A program made the translations under genes and the position numbers. A stretch of 64,000 nucleotides of DNA. Source: Streptomyces roseirectus. Lineage in GTDB: Bacteria > Actinomycetota > Actinomycetes > Streptomycetales > Streptomycetaceae. Of this stretch, positions 15,412-24,416 are shown piece after piece (within the stretch, counting starts at the first letter, position 1; every line of letters starts with the position of its first letter). The stretch covers positions 3,572,001 through 3,636,000 of the forward strand of contig NZ_CP060828.1 of NCBI RefSeq assembly GCF_014489635.1. The letters run 5' to 3'. The notes under the pieces were generated by a model. The model saw only the letters and a list, made by a program, of their open reading frames with translations. It searched no databases and was not told the origin of the DNA.

Positions 15412-16575
15412 TCAGCCCTGTCCGGCCGAAGAACCGCTGGTGGAGGCGGTCTGCTGGAACAGCCATTCGGATTTCAGCTCGGCGTATCCCGGTTTGACGA
15501 CGTCATTGATCATCGCGAGTCGTTCATCGAAAGGAATGAACGCGGATTTCATAGCATTGACGGAGAACCACTGCATGTCGTCGAGCGTGTAACCGAATGT
15601 CTCGACCAGTTGCTCGAATTCCCGGCTCATGCTCGTCCCCGACATCAGACGATTGTCGGTGTTGACGGTCGCCCGGAAGTGCAGCCGCCGCAGCAGCCCG
15701 ATCGGGTGCTCGGCGAAGGAGGCGGCGGCGCCGGTCTGGAGGTTGGAGCTGGGGCACAGCTCCAACGGGATCCGCTTGTCGCGGACGTACGCGGCGAGCC
15801 GGCCGAGGGTGACACTGCCGTCGTCCGCGACCTCGATGTCGTCGATGATCCGCACCCCGTGCCCGAGCCGGTCAGCGCCGCACCACTGGAGGGCCTGCCA
15901 GATCGACGGCAGCCCGAACGCCTCGCCGGCGTGGATCGTGAAGTGGTTGTTCTCCCGCTTCAGGTACTCGAAGGCGTCGAGGTGCCGGGTCGGCGGGTGG
16001 CCCGCCTCGGCGCCCGCGATGTCGAAGCCGACGACGCCCGAGTCCCGGTAGCGGTTGGCGAGTTCGGCGATCTCCAGGGCGCGGGCGGCGTGCCGCATCG
16101 CGGTGAGGAGGGCGCCGACGCGGATGCGGTGGCCGTTCGCGCGGGCCCGGCGTTCGCCTTCGCGGAAACCCTCGTTGACGGCCTCGACGACCTCTTCGAG
16201 GGAGAGCCCGCCGTCGAGGTGCTGCTCGGGCGCGTACCGGACTTCCGCGTAGACGACGCCGTCCTCGGCCAGGTCCTCGGCGCACTCGGCGGCGACGCGG
16301 ACGAGGGCCGCGCGCGTCTGCATCACGGCGACGGTGTGCGAGAAGGTCTCCAGGTAGCGTTCCAGCGAACCGGAGTCGGCGGCCTCGCGGAACCAGATGC
16401 CGAGCTTGTCGGCGTCACTCTCGGGTAGCCCCGAGTACCCCGACTCACGGGCTAGGTCGACGATGGTGCCGGGGCGCAGCCCGCCGTCGAGATGGTCGTG
16501 CAGCAGAACCTTGGGCGCCCGGCGGATCTGGTCCGGAGTCGGCGTGACGCCCCCTTGGATGCTCTGGCTCGTCAT
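15412..16575 (-). CDS. add: Adenosine deaminase
   Basis: A 387-residue adenosine deaminase converting adenosine or deoxyadenosine to inosine forms. The metal-binding HxH is in [15 protein letters not shown]. Other catalytic blocks are [32 protein letters not shown] and the metal-binding aspartate in [10 protein letters not shown]. Length and motifs are complete. The nucleoside-regulon palindrome lies 17 bases upstream of the ATG at 16575, which ties the gene to deoC, deoA, cdd and the transporter genes. Confidence 0.93.
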   Translation of the reverse strand: MTSQSIQGGVTPTPDQIRRAPKVLLHDHLDGGLRPGTIVDLARESGYSGLPESDADKLGIWFREAADSGSLERYLETFSHTVAVMQTRAALVRVAAECAEDLAEDGVVYAEVRYAPEQHLDGGLSLEEVVEAVNEGFREGERRARANGHRIRVGALLTAMRHAARALEIAELANRYRDSGVVGFDIAGAEAGHPPTRHLDAFEYLKRENNHFTIHAGEAFGLPSIWQALQWCGADRLGHGVRIIDDIEVADDGSVTLGRLAAYVRDKRIPLELCPSSNLQTGAAASFAEHPIGLLRRLHFRATVNTDNRLMSGTSMSREFEQLVETFGYTLDDMQWFSVNAMKSAFIPFDERLAMINDVVKPGYAELKSEWLFQQTASTSGSSAGQG

Positions 16576-16591
16576 CTGCGCACCATAACGC

Positions 16592-16603
16592 CTACGCGCG
16601 TAG
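16592..16603 (-). promoter_or_regulatory. Nucleoside-regulon operator upstream of add
   Basis: A perfect CTACGCGCGTAG palindrome begins 17 bases before the add start codon. A -10-like TATGGT (minus strand, 16587-16582) lies between it and the start. Confidence 0.7.
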
Positions 16604-16688
16604 ACGGCCTGGCGGAGCGCACCGTCGATACGCAACGGTGACCGCACGGACGGGTGGAGTACACCGGCGCTTCTGACACTGTTCTGCC

Positions 16689-17450
16689 ATGGCACAGCAT
16701 GTGACGCCGCTCCGAACCCCCCACCTGGGCAAGGCGATCGGCCCCGAGCCGACCTCCGTCAGCGGAGCGGTACTGCTCCTTCCCGCCGGGGAGGAGGTCT
16801 CCGAGCGCAGACCGTCCCCCATGTGGGCGACCGCCTCCGTGCGCGCCCTCGGCCGCCGGCTCGCCCGCGCCGGGCGCGCGGAGGGGCTGGTCGTGCACGC
16901 CGTCCACTACCGCTACCGGGGGTGGAACGGGACGGAGGCGCATCTCGCGGGCGACGCGGACTGGGGCGCCGACGAGATCGTCCGGCGCTACGGCGACGTC
17001 CCCGTCTGTCTCGCCGGGGTCGGGATGGGGGCGCGGGCCGCGCTGCGGTCGGCCGGGCACGGCGCCGTCAACTCCGTTCTGGCGCTGGCTCCTTGGCTGC
17101 CCGAGGAGGACGTCGCCGCCGACCCCGAGCCCGTCAAGCAGCTCGTCGGGCGGCGGGTGTTGATCGTCCACGGGACCAACGACGACCGTACGGACCCGGA
17201 GTTGTCGTTCCGGCTCGCGACGCGGGCGAAGAAGGCGAACCGGGACGTGTGCCGGTTCGAAGTGCACTCCGACGGGCACGGGTTGCAGCAGTACCGGGAC
17301 GAAGTCCAGGCGCTCGCCGAGGACTTCGTGATGGGGACGCTGTACGGGAAGTCGTTCGCGCGGCCGTTGGAGGACGCGTTGGCCGCGCCGCCGCCGCTGG
17401 GCTTGCGGATGCCGTTGGCCGTGGGGTTCGGGGCGTCGCTGCGGAAGTGA
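16689..17450 (+). CDS. Alpha/beta-hydrolase-like protein without the nucleophile
   Basis: A 253-residue protein with an alpha/beta-hydrolase layout. [11 protein letters not shown] is the oxyanion region, [15 protein letters not shown] holds the acid residue and [11 protein letters not shown] the histidine. The nucleophile elbow reads GVGMG instead of GxSxG, so the catalytic serine is a glycine. It may be a binding protein or have lost hydrolase activity. Divergent from add; its partner is not known. Confidence 0.7.
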   Translation: MAQHVTPLRTPHLGKAIGPEPTSVSGAVLLLPAGEEVSERRPSPMWATASVRALGRRLARAGRAEGLVVHAVHYRYRGWNGTEAHLAGDADWGADEIVRRYGDVPVCLAGVGMGARAALRSAGHGAVNSVLALAPWLPEEDVAADPEPVKQLVGRRVLIVHGTNDDRTDPELSFRLATRAKKANRDVCRFEVHSDGHGLQQYRDEVQALAEDFVMGTLYGKSFARPLEDALAAPPPLGLRMPLAVGFGASLRK

Positions 17451-17466
17451 CCCAGGCGGAAGTGAC

Positions 17467-18360
17467 TCAGGTGAGCAGATTGCCTCGCCTCGACAGCAGG
17501 AACTTCTTGAACGCCGCCACCGGCGGGGTGTCCGGGTGGCCGTCCAGCCAGGCGACGCCGATCTCCCGGACCGCGCGCGGTGAGGTCACCGTCAGCTCTG
17601 ATACCCCCGGACGGCGTACCGCCGGAGGGGGAAGGAGGGCTACCCCTAGACCCGCCGCGACCAGTCCCCTAAGGGTTTCCGCCTCCTCGCCCTCGAAGGC
17701 GATGCGCGGGCGGAAGCCGGCCTGCTGGCACAGGTCGTCGGTGATGCGGCGCAGGCCGTAGCCGGGCTCCAGGGTCACGAACGTCTCCTCGGCCGCCTCG
17801 GAGAGCCGTACGCGTCTGCGGCCCGCGAGGCGGTGGTCGGCGGGGACGACGAGCCGGAGTTTCTGCTCGTCCAGCCTGCGCGCCACGAGGTCGGGCGCGT
17901 CCGGCACGGGAGAGGTGAGGCAGAGGTCCAGTTCCCCGGCCCGCAGGCGCTCGATCATCGCCTCGCCGTAGTTCTGGACGAGGCTGAAGCGGACCCGGGG
18001 ATGGTCGGCGCGGAAGGCGTGGATGAGGGCCGGGACCGTCTCCGCGCCCATGGTGTGCAGGAAGCCGAACGCGACTTTGCCGGTCGCGGCGTCGGCGTCC
18101 GCGCGGACCTCGTCGGCGGCGCGCTGGATCTCGGACAGGGCGCGCTCCACGGACGTCAGGAAGGTCCGGCCGGCCGGGGTGAGGGAGACCGTGCGGCCCC
18201 GGCGGGCGAAGAGGTCGACACCGAGGTCCTGTTCGAGGCGGACCATCGCGCGCGACAGCGTCGACTGCGGGACGTTCAGCTCTCGCGCGGCCCGGGTCAC
18301 GTGCTCGGTACGGGCCACCCCTGCGAAGTACGCCAATCGGGGGGCGAGCGACATGGTCAT
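17467..18360 (-). CDS. LysR-family transcriptional regulator
   Basis: A 297-residue LysR regulator. The N-terminal HTH is LAYFAGVARTEHVTRAARELNVPQSTLSRAMVRLEQDLGVDLFARRG (residues about 8-57), followed by the substrate-binding domain. The ATG is 18360 or 18354. It is divergent from the MFS exporter at 18480, which it probably controls. Some stretches (around 17610-17680) have rare CTA and CTT codons unlike the neighbouring genes. Confidence 0.9.
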   Translation of the reverse strand: MTMSLAPRLAYFAGVARTEHVTRAARELNVPQSTLSRAMVRLEQDLGVDLFARRGRTVSLTPAGRTFLTSVERALSEIQRAADEVRADADAATGKVAFGFLHTMGAETVPALIHAFRADHPRVRFSLVQNYGEAMIERLRAGELDLCLTSPVPDAPDLVARRLDEQKLRLVVPADHRLAGRRRVRLSEAAEETFVTLEPGYGLRRITDDLCQQAGFRPRIAFEGEEAETLRGLVAAGLGVALLPPPAVRRPGVSELTVTSPRAVREIGVAWLDGHPDTPPVAAFKKFLLSRRGNLLT

Positions 18361-18368
18361 GTCTTCTG

Positions 18369-18386
18369 TGTCACCGGTCGGTGACA
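18369..18386. promoter_or_regulatory. Inverted repeat in the LysR/MFS divergent region
   Basis: TGTCACC (18369-18375) and GGTGACA (18380-18386) face each other around GGTC, 9 bases from the LysR start. It may be an operator of the LysR gene. It also fits GTCAC-n6-GTGAC, which meets the loose AfsQ1 consensus. Confidence 0.45.
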
Positions 18387-18479
18387 GTTGAGCCCCTGAC
18401 CTCTGCTGATGCACCATGGGAACGATTATGACGAGTCCATGCATTGGACGCATGAATCTCCCGCGCCTACCGTCGAGGC

Positions 18480-19745
18480 ATGCCTTCCGCCAGTACCGAG
18501 GCGCCCGCCACCACGGGCGCCCGCGCAGCCGTCCCCACCTCCGACTCACGTATGACACCCGGCGGTCCCGGTTACCGCCGGATGAGCCTCGCCCTGTTCC
18601 TCGCGGGCGTCGCGACCTTCGCGCTGCTGTACTCGACGCAGGCCCTTCTCCCCCTGATCTCAAGCGAGTTCGGCGTCGCGGCGAGCGAGGCGAGCTGGAC
18701 GGTGGCCGCCGCGACCGGGGGCCTCGCGCTGTTCGTCCTGCCGATGAGCGCGCTCTCGGAGCGGTTCGGGCGGCGGACGGTCATGACGGCGTCGCTCGGC
18801 GTCGCGGTGACCCTCGGGCTGCTGGTGCCGTTCGCGCCGTCGCTGGGGGCGCTGGTGGTACTACGGGGTCTACAGGGCGCGGCCCTCGCGGGGCTGCCCG
18901 CGTCGGCGACGGCGTACCTCGCGGAGGAGGTCAGGCCGAAGGCGCTGGTGACGGCGATCGGGCTGTTCGTCGCCGGGAACAGCGTCGGCGGGATGAGCGG
19001 GCGCGTCATCACCGGGTGGGTCGCGCAGGAGTGGGGCTGGCGGGTCGCCGTCGGGGTGATCGGGGGGCTCGCGGTGGTGTGCGCGGTCGCGTTCCGCGCG
19101 CTGCTGCCCGCGCCGCGCCACTTCGCGCCGGGGTCGTTGCGGCCGCGCGTGCTGCTCGGCACCGTCCGCGATCACCTCGCTAACCCGTTGCTGCGGCGGC
19201 TGTACGCGATCGGGGCGCTGTTCATGACCGTCTTCGGCGGGGTCTACACGGTCATCGGGTACCGGCTGACCGAGGGGCCTTTCTCGCTGCCGCAGGGCAT
19301 CGTGGGGTCGATCTTCCTGGTGTACCTCGTGGGTACGGTGTCGGCGTCGACCGCCGGGCGGCTGGTCGGGCGGGTCGGGCGCCGGGGGGCGTTGTACCTC
19401 TCCGGGGGTACTACCGCGGCGGGACTGTTGCTGTCGCTCGCCGGGTCGCTGGCGCTCGTGCTGGCCGGGCTGGTGCTGATCACCGCCGGGTTCTTCGCGG
19501 GGCACGCGGTGGCGTCGTCGGCGGTGAGCAAGACGGCCGTGCGGGGGCGGGCGCAGGCGTCCGCGCTGTACCAGTCGGCGTACTACATCGGGTCGAGCGC
19601 CGGGTCGACCGTCGGGGCCGTGGCCTTCCACGCCGGGGGCTGGGCGGGGACGGTCGCGGTGGGGCTGTGCGCGGTCGCCGGAGTCGTGGCGATCACGGTG
19701 GCGGGGACGCGGGCGGCTCGGCGGGCGGTGCCGGCGGTGGCGTAG
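18480..19745 (+). CDS. MFS transporter (YnfM-like)
   Basis: A 421-residue major facilitator protein with about 12 hydrophobic segments, starting at LALFLAGVATFALLYSTQALLPLI. The conserved loop 2-3 motif is LSERFGRRTVM. It resembles the YnfM/drug-exporter group. The ATG at 18480 lies 119 bases from the LysR start on the other strand, the usual layout of a LysR-controlled exporter. The substrate is unknown. Confidence 0.88.
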   Translation: MPSASTEAPATTGARAAVPTSDSRMTPGGPGYRRMSLALFLAGVATFALLYSTQALLPLISSEFGVAASEASWTVAAATGGLALFVLPMSALSERFGRRTVMTASLGVAVTLGLLVPFAPSLGALVVLRGLQGAALAGLPASATAYLAEEVRPKALVTAIGLFVAGNSVGGMSGRVITGWVAQEWGWRVAVGVIGGLAVVCAVAFRALLPAPRHFAPGSLRPRVLLGTVRDHLANPLLRRLYAIGALFMTVFGGVYTVIGYRLTEGPFSLPQGIVGSIFLVYLVGTVSASTAGRLVGRVGRRGALYLSGGTTAAGLLLSLAGSLALVLAGLVLITAGFFAGHAVASSAVSKTAVRGRAQASALYQSAYYIGSSAGSTVGAVAFHAGGWAGTVAVGLCAVAGVVAITVAGTRAARRAVPAVA

Positions 19746-19932
19746 GGGCGCGCGGGGCGGCGTGGGGGGTGCGCGGGGTGAGTGGGGCGGGTGTTGTCAT
19801 GGCCGTCTCACTGCCTCACTGACCTGCGGATTTGTCAACTCCGGGGGTGATTGTCAGTGGGGTGCGGTAGCTTCCGAGGAGGTGGGACGCGACGGTGCGT
19901 GACACGGAAGCCACAGGGGTGGGTGGACGAGG

Positions 19933-20940
19933 ATGAGTGACGGTACGACGGCGGTGGCCGACCTCGACATGAGGCTGGAGAAGCACCGGGTCGAACTGAC
20001 CGGGTACTGCTACCGGATGCTGGGATCGACCTTCGAGGCGGAGGACGCCGTCCAGGACACGCTGGTGCGGGCCTGGCGCAGCTACGAGAAGTTCGAGGGG
20101 CGGTCCAGCCTGCGGTCCTGGCTGTACCGGATCGCGACGAACGTGTGCCTGGACATGCTGAACGCGGGCAACAAACGCGCCCGCCCCGTCGATCTCAGCG
20201 AGGCGACACCGCTGGCGCAGGCCGCGCTCTCGCCCCGCCCGGAGAACACCTGGCTCGAACCGATCCCGGACGCCCGAGCGCTGCCCACCGTCGAGGACCC
20301 GGCGGAGGCTGCCGTGGCCAAGGAGTCCATCCGGCTGGCGTTCATGGCGGCGCTCCAGCAGTTGCCGCCGAAGCAGCGGGCCGTGCTGATCCTGCGCGAA
20401 GTCCTCTCCTGGAAGGCCAGCGAGGTCGCCGAACTGCTCGACACGTCGGTCGCGTCGGTCAACAGCGCCCTCCAGCGCGCCCGCGCGACGCTCGCGGAGC
20501 AGCCCGCCGACAAGGGCGCCTCGGCGGACGTCTTCAACTCCCTCGACGAGGAGCAGAAGAAGCTCCTGGAGCGCTACGTCGCCGCGTTCGAGGGGTACGA
20601 CATGACGGCGCTGACGGCGCTGCTCCACGAAGACGCGATCATGACGATGCCGCCGTTCGACCTGTGGCTCACCGGCCACGCGGACATCACCGGCTTCATG
20701 ACCACCATCGGCAAGGGCTGCGAGAACTCCCGCCTCTTCCCCGTCCAGGTCAACGGGCTGCCGGGCTTCGCCCACTACAAGCCCGACCCCGACAAGGGCG
20801 GCTGGTCCCCCTGGTCCGTCCAGGTCCTGGAGATCTCCGACGGCCGGCTAACCGGTTTCCACTTCTACCTCGACACCGCCCGCTGGTTCCCCCTCTTCGG
20901 GTTCCCCCTCCACCTCAAGGACGAGACCGACCAGCCCTAG
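19933..20940 (+). CDS. ECF sigma factor with SnoaL-like C-terminal domain (SigG-like)
   Basis: A 335-residue sigma factor. Region 2 is LTGYCYRMLGSTFEAEDAVQDTLVRAWRSYEKFEG and region 4 is LPPKQRAVLILREVLSWKASEVAELLDTSVASVNSALQRARATL. The last 130 residues form an NTF2/SnoaL-like domain (LLERYVAAFEGYDMTALTALLHEDAIMTMPPF), as in SigG- and SigJ-type factors that use this domain in place of an anti-sigma factor. ATG 19933 follows a GACGAGG ribosome binding site. The last 93 bases overlap the convergent STAS-like gene. Confidence 0.88.
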   Translation: MSDGTTAVADLDMRLEKHRVELTGYCYRMLGSTFEAEDAVQDTLVRAWRSYEKFEGRSSLRSWLYRIATNVCLDMLNAGNKRARPVDLSEATPLAQAALSPRPENTWLEPIPDARALPTVEDPAEAAVAKESIRLAFMAALQQLPPKQRAVLILREVLSWKASEVAELLDTSVASVNSALQRARATLAEQPADKGASADVFNSLDEEQKKLLERYVAAFEGYDMTALTALLHEDAIMTMPPFDLWLTGHADITGFMTTIGKGCENSRLFPVQVNGLPGFAHYKPDPDKGGWSPWSVQVLEISDGRLTGFHFYLDTARWFPLFGFPLHLKDETDQP

Positions 20941-21201
20941 CAGCGCGGTGAGCGCCGGGTCGGGGGCGCGCAGCCGTACGCGTCCCCCGGCCCGCTTGGC
21001 CGCGAGCTGCATCCGCGCGATGGCGTCGACGTGCGCCAGCTTCGGCGGTCCCAGCCCGCCCACGTCGACGACGACCACATCAACGCCGGCCACCTCCATG
21101 AGCCCCTTCACCTCTCCCGGGGTGAAGGGGCCGGGCAGCGTGATCACTGGCAGCTCTTCAGGGTCCACGTGCGGTAGACCCCGGGGGCGGGCCCAACTCA
21201 T
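20848..21201 (-). CDS. STAS-domain-like protein
   Basis: A 117-residue protein with a STAS/anti-anti-sigma pattern: LPVITLPGPFTPGEVKGL, DVVVVDVGGLGPPKLAHVDAIARMQLAAKRAGGRVRLRAPD. A serine phosphorylation site is not evident at the usual position. The 3' end overlaps the convergent sigma-factor gene by 93 bases, which lowers confidence in the exact end. STAS proteins often act in sigma-factor switching, but no link to its neighbour is shown. Confidence 0.6.
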   Translation of the reverse strand: MSWARPRGLPHVDPEELPVITLPGPFTPGEVKGLMEVAGVDVVVVDVGGLGPPKLAHVDAIARMQLAAKRAGGRVRLRAPDPALTALLGLVGLVLEVEGEPEEGEPAGGVEVEVETG

Positions 21202-21323
21202 CGGCGCGGGTCCCGTTCACCCGAAAGTGGGCGAGGGTCCCGGCTCCGCTCGGCTTCTCGCTAGCCTGCCGTCCGTCGGCCGCCGAGGCGGGAATGCTGG
21301 AAATTTCGGGAATGAGGGGTGCC

Positions 21324-22319
21324 GTGTCCGTCCTGATCGCCGGGGGAGCCGGGTACATCGGAAGTACCGTCGCGTCGGCCTGTCTGGACGCGGGGATCAC
21401 GCCGGTGATCCTCGACAGCCTCGTCCGGGGCCGGCGGGAGTTCGCCGAGGGGCGGGTCTTCTACGAGGGGGACATCGCGGACGGGGCGCTGGTCGACCGG
21501 ATCTTCGCGGAGCGGTCGGAGATCACGGCCGTCGTGCACTGCGCGGCGCTGATCGTGGTGCCGGAGTCGGTGGCGGATCCGGTCGGGTACTACGAGGCGA
21601 ACGTCGCCAAGAGCCTCGCGTTCGTCGGGCATCTGCGGCGCAACGGGTGTGACCGGCTCGTCTTCAGCAGCTCGGCGTCGATCTACCGGGCCGAGGACGG
21701 GGGTCCCGTCACCGAGGAGTCGCCGCTCGCGCCGCAGAGTCCGTACGCGCGGACCAAGGCGGTCTGCGAGGGGATGTTCTCGGACATCGCGGCGGCCGGG
21801 GGGCTCCGGGTGCTGTCGCTGCGCTACTTCAACCCCGTCGGCTCCGACCCCGCCTTCCGCACCGGCCTCCAACTCCGGTATCCCACCCACGCGTTGGGCA
21901 AGCTGATCCAAGCCCACCAGGACGGCACGGCCTTCACCGTCACCGGCACGGACTGGCCCACCCGTGACGGCTCCGGCATCCGGGACTACGTCCACGTCTG
22001 GGACCTCGCGGCGGCGCACCTCGCGGCGATCGAACGGTTCGACTCGATCCTCTCCCCGTCGACTCCGTCCCTCGCGATCAACCTCGGGAGCGGGTCCGGG
22101 ACGACGGTCCGCGAACTGTGCGCCGCCTTCAACAACGTCGTCAGCCCGCCGCTCACCACGCTCGACGCCGGGCCGCGTCCCGGTGACGTCGCCGGCGGCT
22201 ACACCGCGAGCGACCGGGCGTCCGCCCTCCTCGGCTGGACCCCCAAGCTCTCCCTTGAGGAGGCGATCCGCTCCGCCCTCGACTGGATCCCGGTCCGCGA
22301 CGCGCTACTGAAGGAGTGA
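21324..22319 (+). CDS. galE: UDP-glucose 4-epimerase
   Basis: A 331-residue extended short-chain dehydrogenase. The NAD-binding motif is VLIAGGAGYIGS at the N-terminus; VHCAALIVVPESVADP, FSSSASIY and YARTK (the catalytic YxxxK) follow, with RYFNPVGSDP and RDYVHVWDLAAAH further on. It should interconvert UDP-glucose and UDP-galactose, though GalE-like enzymes can differ in substrate. GTG 21324 follows a GAGGGG ribosome binding site; ATG 21312 is possible. Confidence 0.82.
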   Translation: MSVLIAGGAGYIGSTVASACLDAGITPVILDSLVRGRREFAEGRVFYEGDIADGALVDRIFAERSEITAVVHCAALIVVPESVADPVGYYEANVAKSLAFVGHLRRNGCDRLVFSSSASIYRAEDGGPVTEESPLAPQSPYARTKAVCEGMFSDIAAAGGLRVLSLRYFNPVGSDPAFRTGLQLRYPTHALGKLIQAHQDGTAFTVTGTDWPTRDGSGIRDYVHVWDLAAAHLAAIERFDSILSPSTPSLAINLGSGSGTTVRELCAAFNNVVSPPLTTLDAGPRPGDVAGGYTASDRASALLGWTPKLSLEEAIRSALDWIPVRDALLKE

Positions 22320-22402
22320 GCCGTGATCGCCAAGTCGCGGACAGGGCTGTTGAGTTCACGGAGTTTCACCGTATCGGCCACCGCCGCCCCACCGCTGGCG
22401 TA

Positions 22403-22421
22403 GCGTCACGACCGGTGACGC
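22403..22421. promoter_or_regulatory. Inverted repeat upstream of XRE regulator
   Basis: GCGTCAC (22403-22409) and GTGACGC (22415-22421) face each other around GACCG, about 107 bases upstream of the XRE gene. It is probably an operator or promoter element of that gene; the regulator is unknown. Confidence 0.4.
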
Positions 22422-22527
22422 ACTGACGCGGGCCCTCCTTTGTACGCGTGGGTGTCGGCACGTGTACGAGGCGTGCGGCGTGACCACGTTCCCTGCGGGG
22501 GCGTTGGTCCGGAGAGGTGGTGATCCC

Positions 22528-23442
22528 ATGACTGAGCTGGCGGGTACGGGGGCACAGGAGCCCCAGGGCGACGAGGTCGAGGGCGCGTTGTTGGCGTTCG
22601 GCGATGGTTGGGACGAGGACGCGGGTCCGCAGCCTGCGGACGAGGCCAGCAAGGGCCTCGTGATCGCGTTCGGGAAGACCCTGAAGATGGTGCGCGAACG
22701 GGAGGGTGTGGACCGTCCGACGCTGGGCAGGGCGATCGGGTACTCGGCGGCGACCGTCGCCTCGTATGAGCAGGGGCGCCGGATCGCGAGCGGCAGGACG
22801 ATCGACAAGGCGGACAAGTTCCTCAACGCGGGCGGGTTGCTGAGCGTCTGGAAAGAGCAGATGGAGCAGGCTCAGTACCCGACGTTCTTCCAGGGAATGG
22901 CCTCGCTGGAGAAGCAGGCGGTCGAGCTGCTGTCGTACAACATGTACGTCTTCACCGGTCTGTTGCAGACCGAGGAGTACATGCGGGCACTGCTGGCGAT
23001 GCGACGTCCGATCCTGGACCCCGACCTCATCGAGCAGCGCGTGGCGGCGCGTCTGGCCCGGCAGGTCATCTTCGACCGTCAGCCGATGCCGATGCTGAGC
23101 TTCGTGATCGACGAGTCCGTCCTGAGGCGCCCCTACGGTGGAAAGGACGTCCTGCGCGGGCAGTTGGAGCACCTGCTGCTGCTCGGCCGGAAGCCGAACG
23201 TCGAGCTTCAGATCATGCCGCAGGACCGCGAGGAGAACGCCGGAGTCGACGGTCCGTTCACCATCGTCATCCGCAAGGACGGCAAGCGGTTCGTGTACAC
23301 GGAGACGCAGGGAACCAGCGCCTTGCAGACCAACGCGGAACGCACGACTCTCTTCGCCACCCGTTATGGGATCATCCGATCGCAGGCTCTCCCTCCACGG
23401 GAGTCGATGAAGACGATCGAAGGAGTACTGGGATCGCTATGA
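22528..23442 (+). CDS. XRE-family regulator with DUF5753 domain
   Basis: A 304-residue regulator. After a 50-residue acidic stretch comes an XRE HTH (GKTLKMVREREGVDRPTLGRAIGYSAATVASYEQGRRI), then the DUF5753 domain (LLSYNMYVFTGLLQTEEYMRAL, LSFVIDESVLRRPYGG, LQIMPQDREENAGVDGPFTI). The type is common in Streptomyces (WhiJ group) and is usually followed by a small DUF397 gene, as here. ATG 22528 has GGAGAGG upstream. It overlaps the next gene by ATGA. Confidence 0.92.
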   Translation: MTELAGTGAQEPQGDEVEGALLAFGDGWDEDAGPQPADEASKGLVIAFGKTLKMVREREGVDRPTLGRAIGYSAATVASYEQGRRIASGRTIDKADKFLNAGGLLSVWKEQMEQAQYPTFFQGMASLEKQAVELLSYNMYVFTGLLQTEEYMRALLAMRRPILDPDLIEQRVAARLARQVIFDRQPMPMLSFVIDESVLRRPYGGKDVLRGQLEHLLLLGRKPNVELQIMPQDREENAGVDGPFTIVIRKDGKRFVYTETQGTSALQTNAERTTLFATRYGIIRSQALPPRESMKTIEGVLGSL

Positions 23443-23708
23443 ACAACTCTGAGTCCTCGACCGCTGCTTCCGGTCTCGTCTGGTTCAAGAGCAGCTACAG
23501 CGGCGCCGAAGGCGGCCAATGCGTGGAGGTCGCCTGGCGCAAAAGCAGCTACAGCGGCGCCGAAGGCGGCGAATGCGTCGAGGTCTCAGCCGGCACCACC
23601 GCCGTCAACGTCCGTGACTCCAAGGACACTTCCCTCCCCCACCTCTCCGTCTCCCGCACCGCCTGGACCGGATTCGTGGAACTGGCCTCCGCCGAGCCGC
23701 GCGTCTGA
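23439..23708 (+). CDS. DUF397 protein with internal duplication
   Basis: An 89-residue DUF397 protein, partner of the upstream XRE gene. It has the typical WFKSSYSGAEGGQCVEV and AVNVRDSKD motifs and the final FV block. The KSSYSGAEGG block appears twice, 18 residues apart, where most members have one. The 54-bp DNA repeat is nearly identical, so the duplication is recent. DUF397 proteins are thought to antagonise their XRE partners. Confidence 0.9.
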   Translation: MNNSESSTAASGLVWFKSSYSGAEGGQCVEVAWRKSSYSGAEGGECVEVSAGTTAVNVRDSKDTSLPHLSVSRTAWTGFVELASAEPRV

Positions 23709-23723
23709 CGGCCGCAGCACCAC

Positions 23724-23757
23724 GACAGCCCCGCCGTACCCGACAGGCGGGGCTGTC
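23724..23757. terminator. Bidirectional terminator
   Basis: A perfect 12-bp stem, GACAGCCCCGCC (23724-23735) with GGCGGGGCTGTC (23746-23757), lies between the convergent DUF397 and Uma2 genes. Confidence 0.85.
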
Positions 23758-23771
23758 TGCTGTCGATCAGC

Positions 23772-24353
23772 TCACCGGTGTGGGAAGTCCGAGGTGTCGA
23801 GCGTGAGGTCGAAAGGCTCGGGCAGGTCGATCGGGTCGCCGAACTTGCCCGCCTTCAGGACTCGGTAGACGTCGTTCCGCGGCTCGCCGTAGAGGGTGAT
23901 GGTGGGGCCGCCGTCCGCCCAGCGGTCGACGAGCAGGTACAGGGGGATGCCGGCGGCGGCGTAGGCCGCGGGCTTGCTGACGCGGTCGTGGCGGGCGTTG
24001 GACTGGGAGGTCACCTCGACGACGAGTTCGGCGAGGGCGGCCGGGAGATACGCGTCTGTCTCAGGGTCCTCCTGTACCGGCATCACGAGAAGGTCGGGGA
24101 TCAGCATTCCCCGGCGCGACGGCACGGCGATGGCCTGTGTCTGGTAGATACCCCAGTCCTCGGGGATCACTGAGTAGAGGCGGCGCTGGATGCGACCGAC
24201 GATCACATGGTGGCTCACGGCGGGCGGAGGGGAGACCGTGACGATCCCCTCGATGATCTCCGTCCTGCTGTCCTTGGGAGCGTCCGTGCGTTCCCAGAGT
24301 CTGACCGCTGTGGCCCACTCGCTGTCGGCCAGGCCGTAGTCACCCTCGTTCAT
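23772..24353 (-). CDS. Uma2 family (DUF820) endonuclease-like protein
   Basis: A 193-residue Uma2 protein. Visible family motifs are TEIIEGIVTVSPPPAVSHH, IPDLLVMP (a PD-(D/E)XK-type acidic site) and LVVEVTSQSNARHDRVSKPAAYAAAGIPLYLLVDRW. The last spans the catalytic ExT and lysine positions. These are predicted nucleases of unknown role, numerous in Streptomyces. ATG 24353 is favoured; an ATG at 24368 is also in frame. Confidence 0.85.
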   Translation of the reverse strand: MNEGDYGLADSEWATAVRLWERTDAPKDSRTEIIEGIVTVSPPPAVSHHVIVGRIQRRLYSVIPEDWGIYQTQAIAVPSRRGMLIPDLLVMPVQEDPETDAYLPAALAELVVEVTSQSNARHDRVSKPAAYAAAGIPLYLLVDRWADGGPTITLYGEPRNDVYRVLKAGKFGDPIDLPEPFDLTLDTSDFPHR

Positions 24354-24371
24354 AGCCCCATCGAACACGCA

Positions 24372-24405
24372 GAACGGGACCGGTGGCGGTCCACCGGTCC
24401 CGTTC
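24372..24405 (-). terminator. Terminator after deoA
   Basis: A perfect 15-bp stem (24372-24386 with 24391-24405) with a CGGT loop lies 12 bases beyond the deoA stop on the minus strand. Confidence 0.85.
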
Positions 24406-24416
24406 GCTCGAAAGGG

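Noticed and set aside
22403..22421. AfsQ1 site upstream of the XRE gene
   Set aside because: The GTCAC and GTGAC parts are 5, not 6, bases apart, so it does not fit the consensus.
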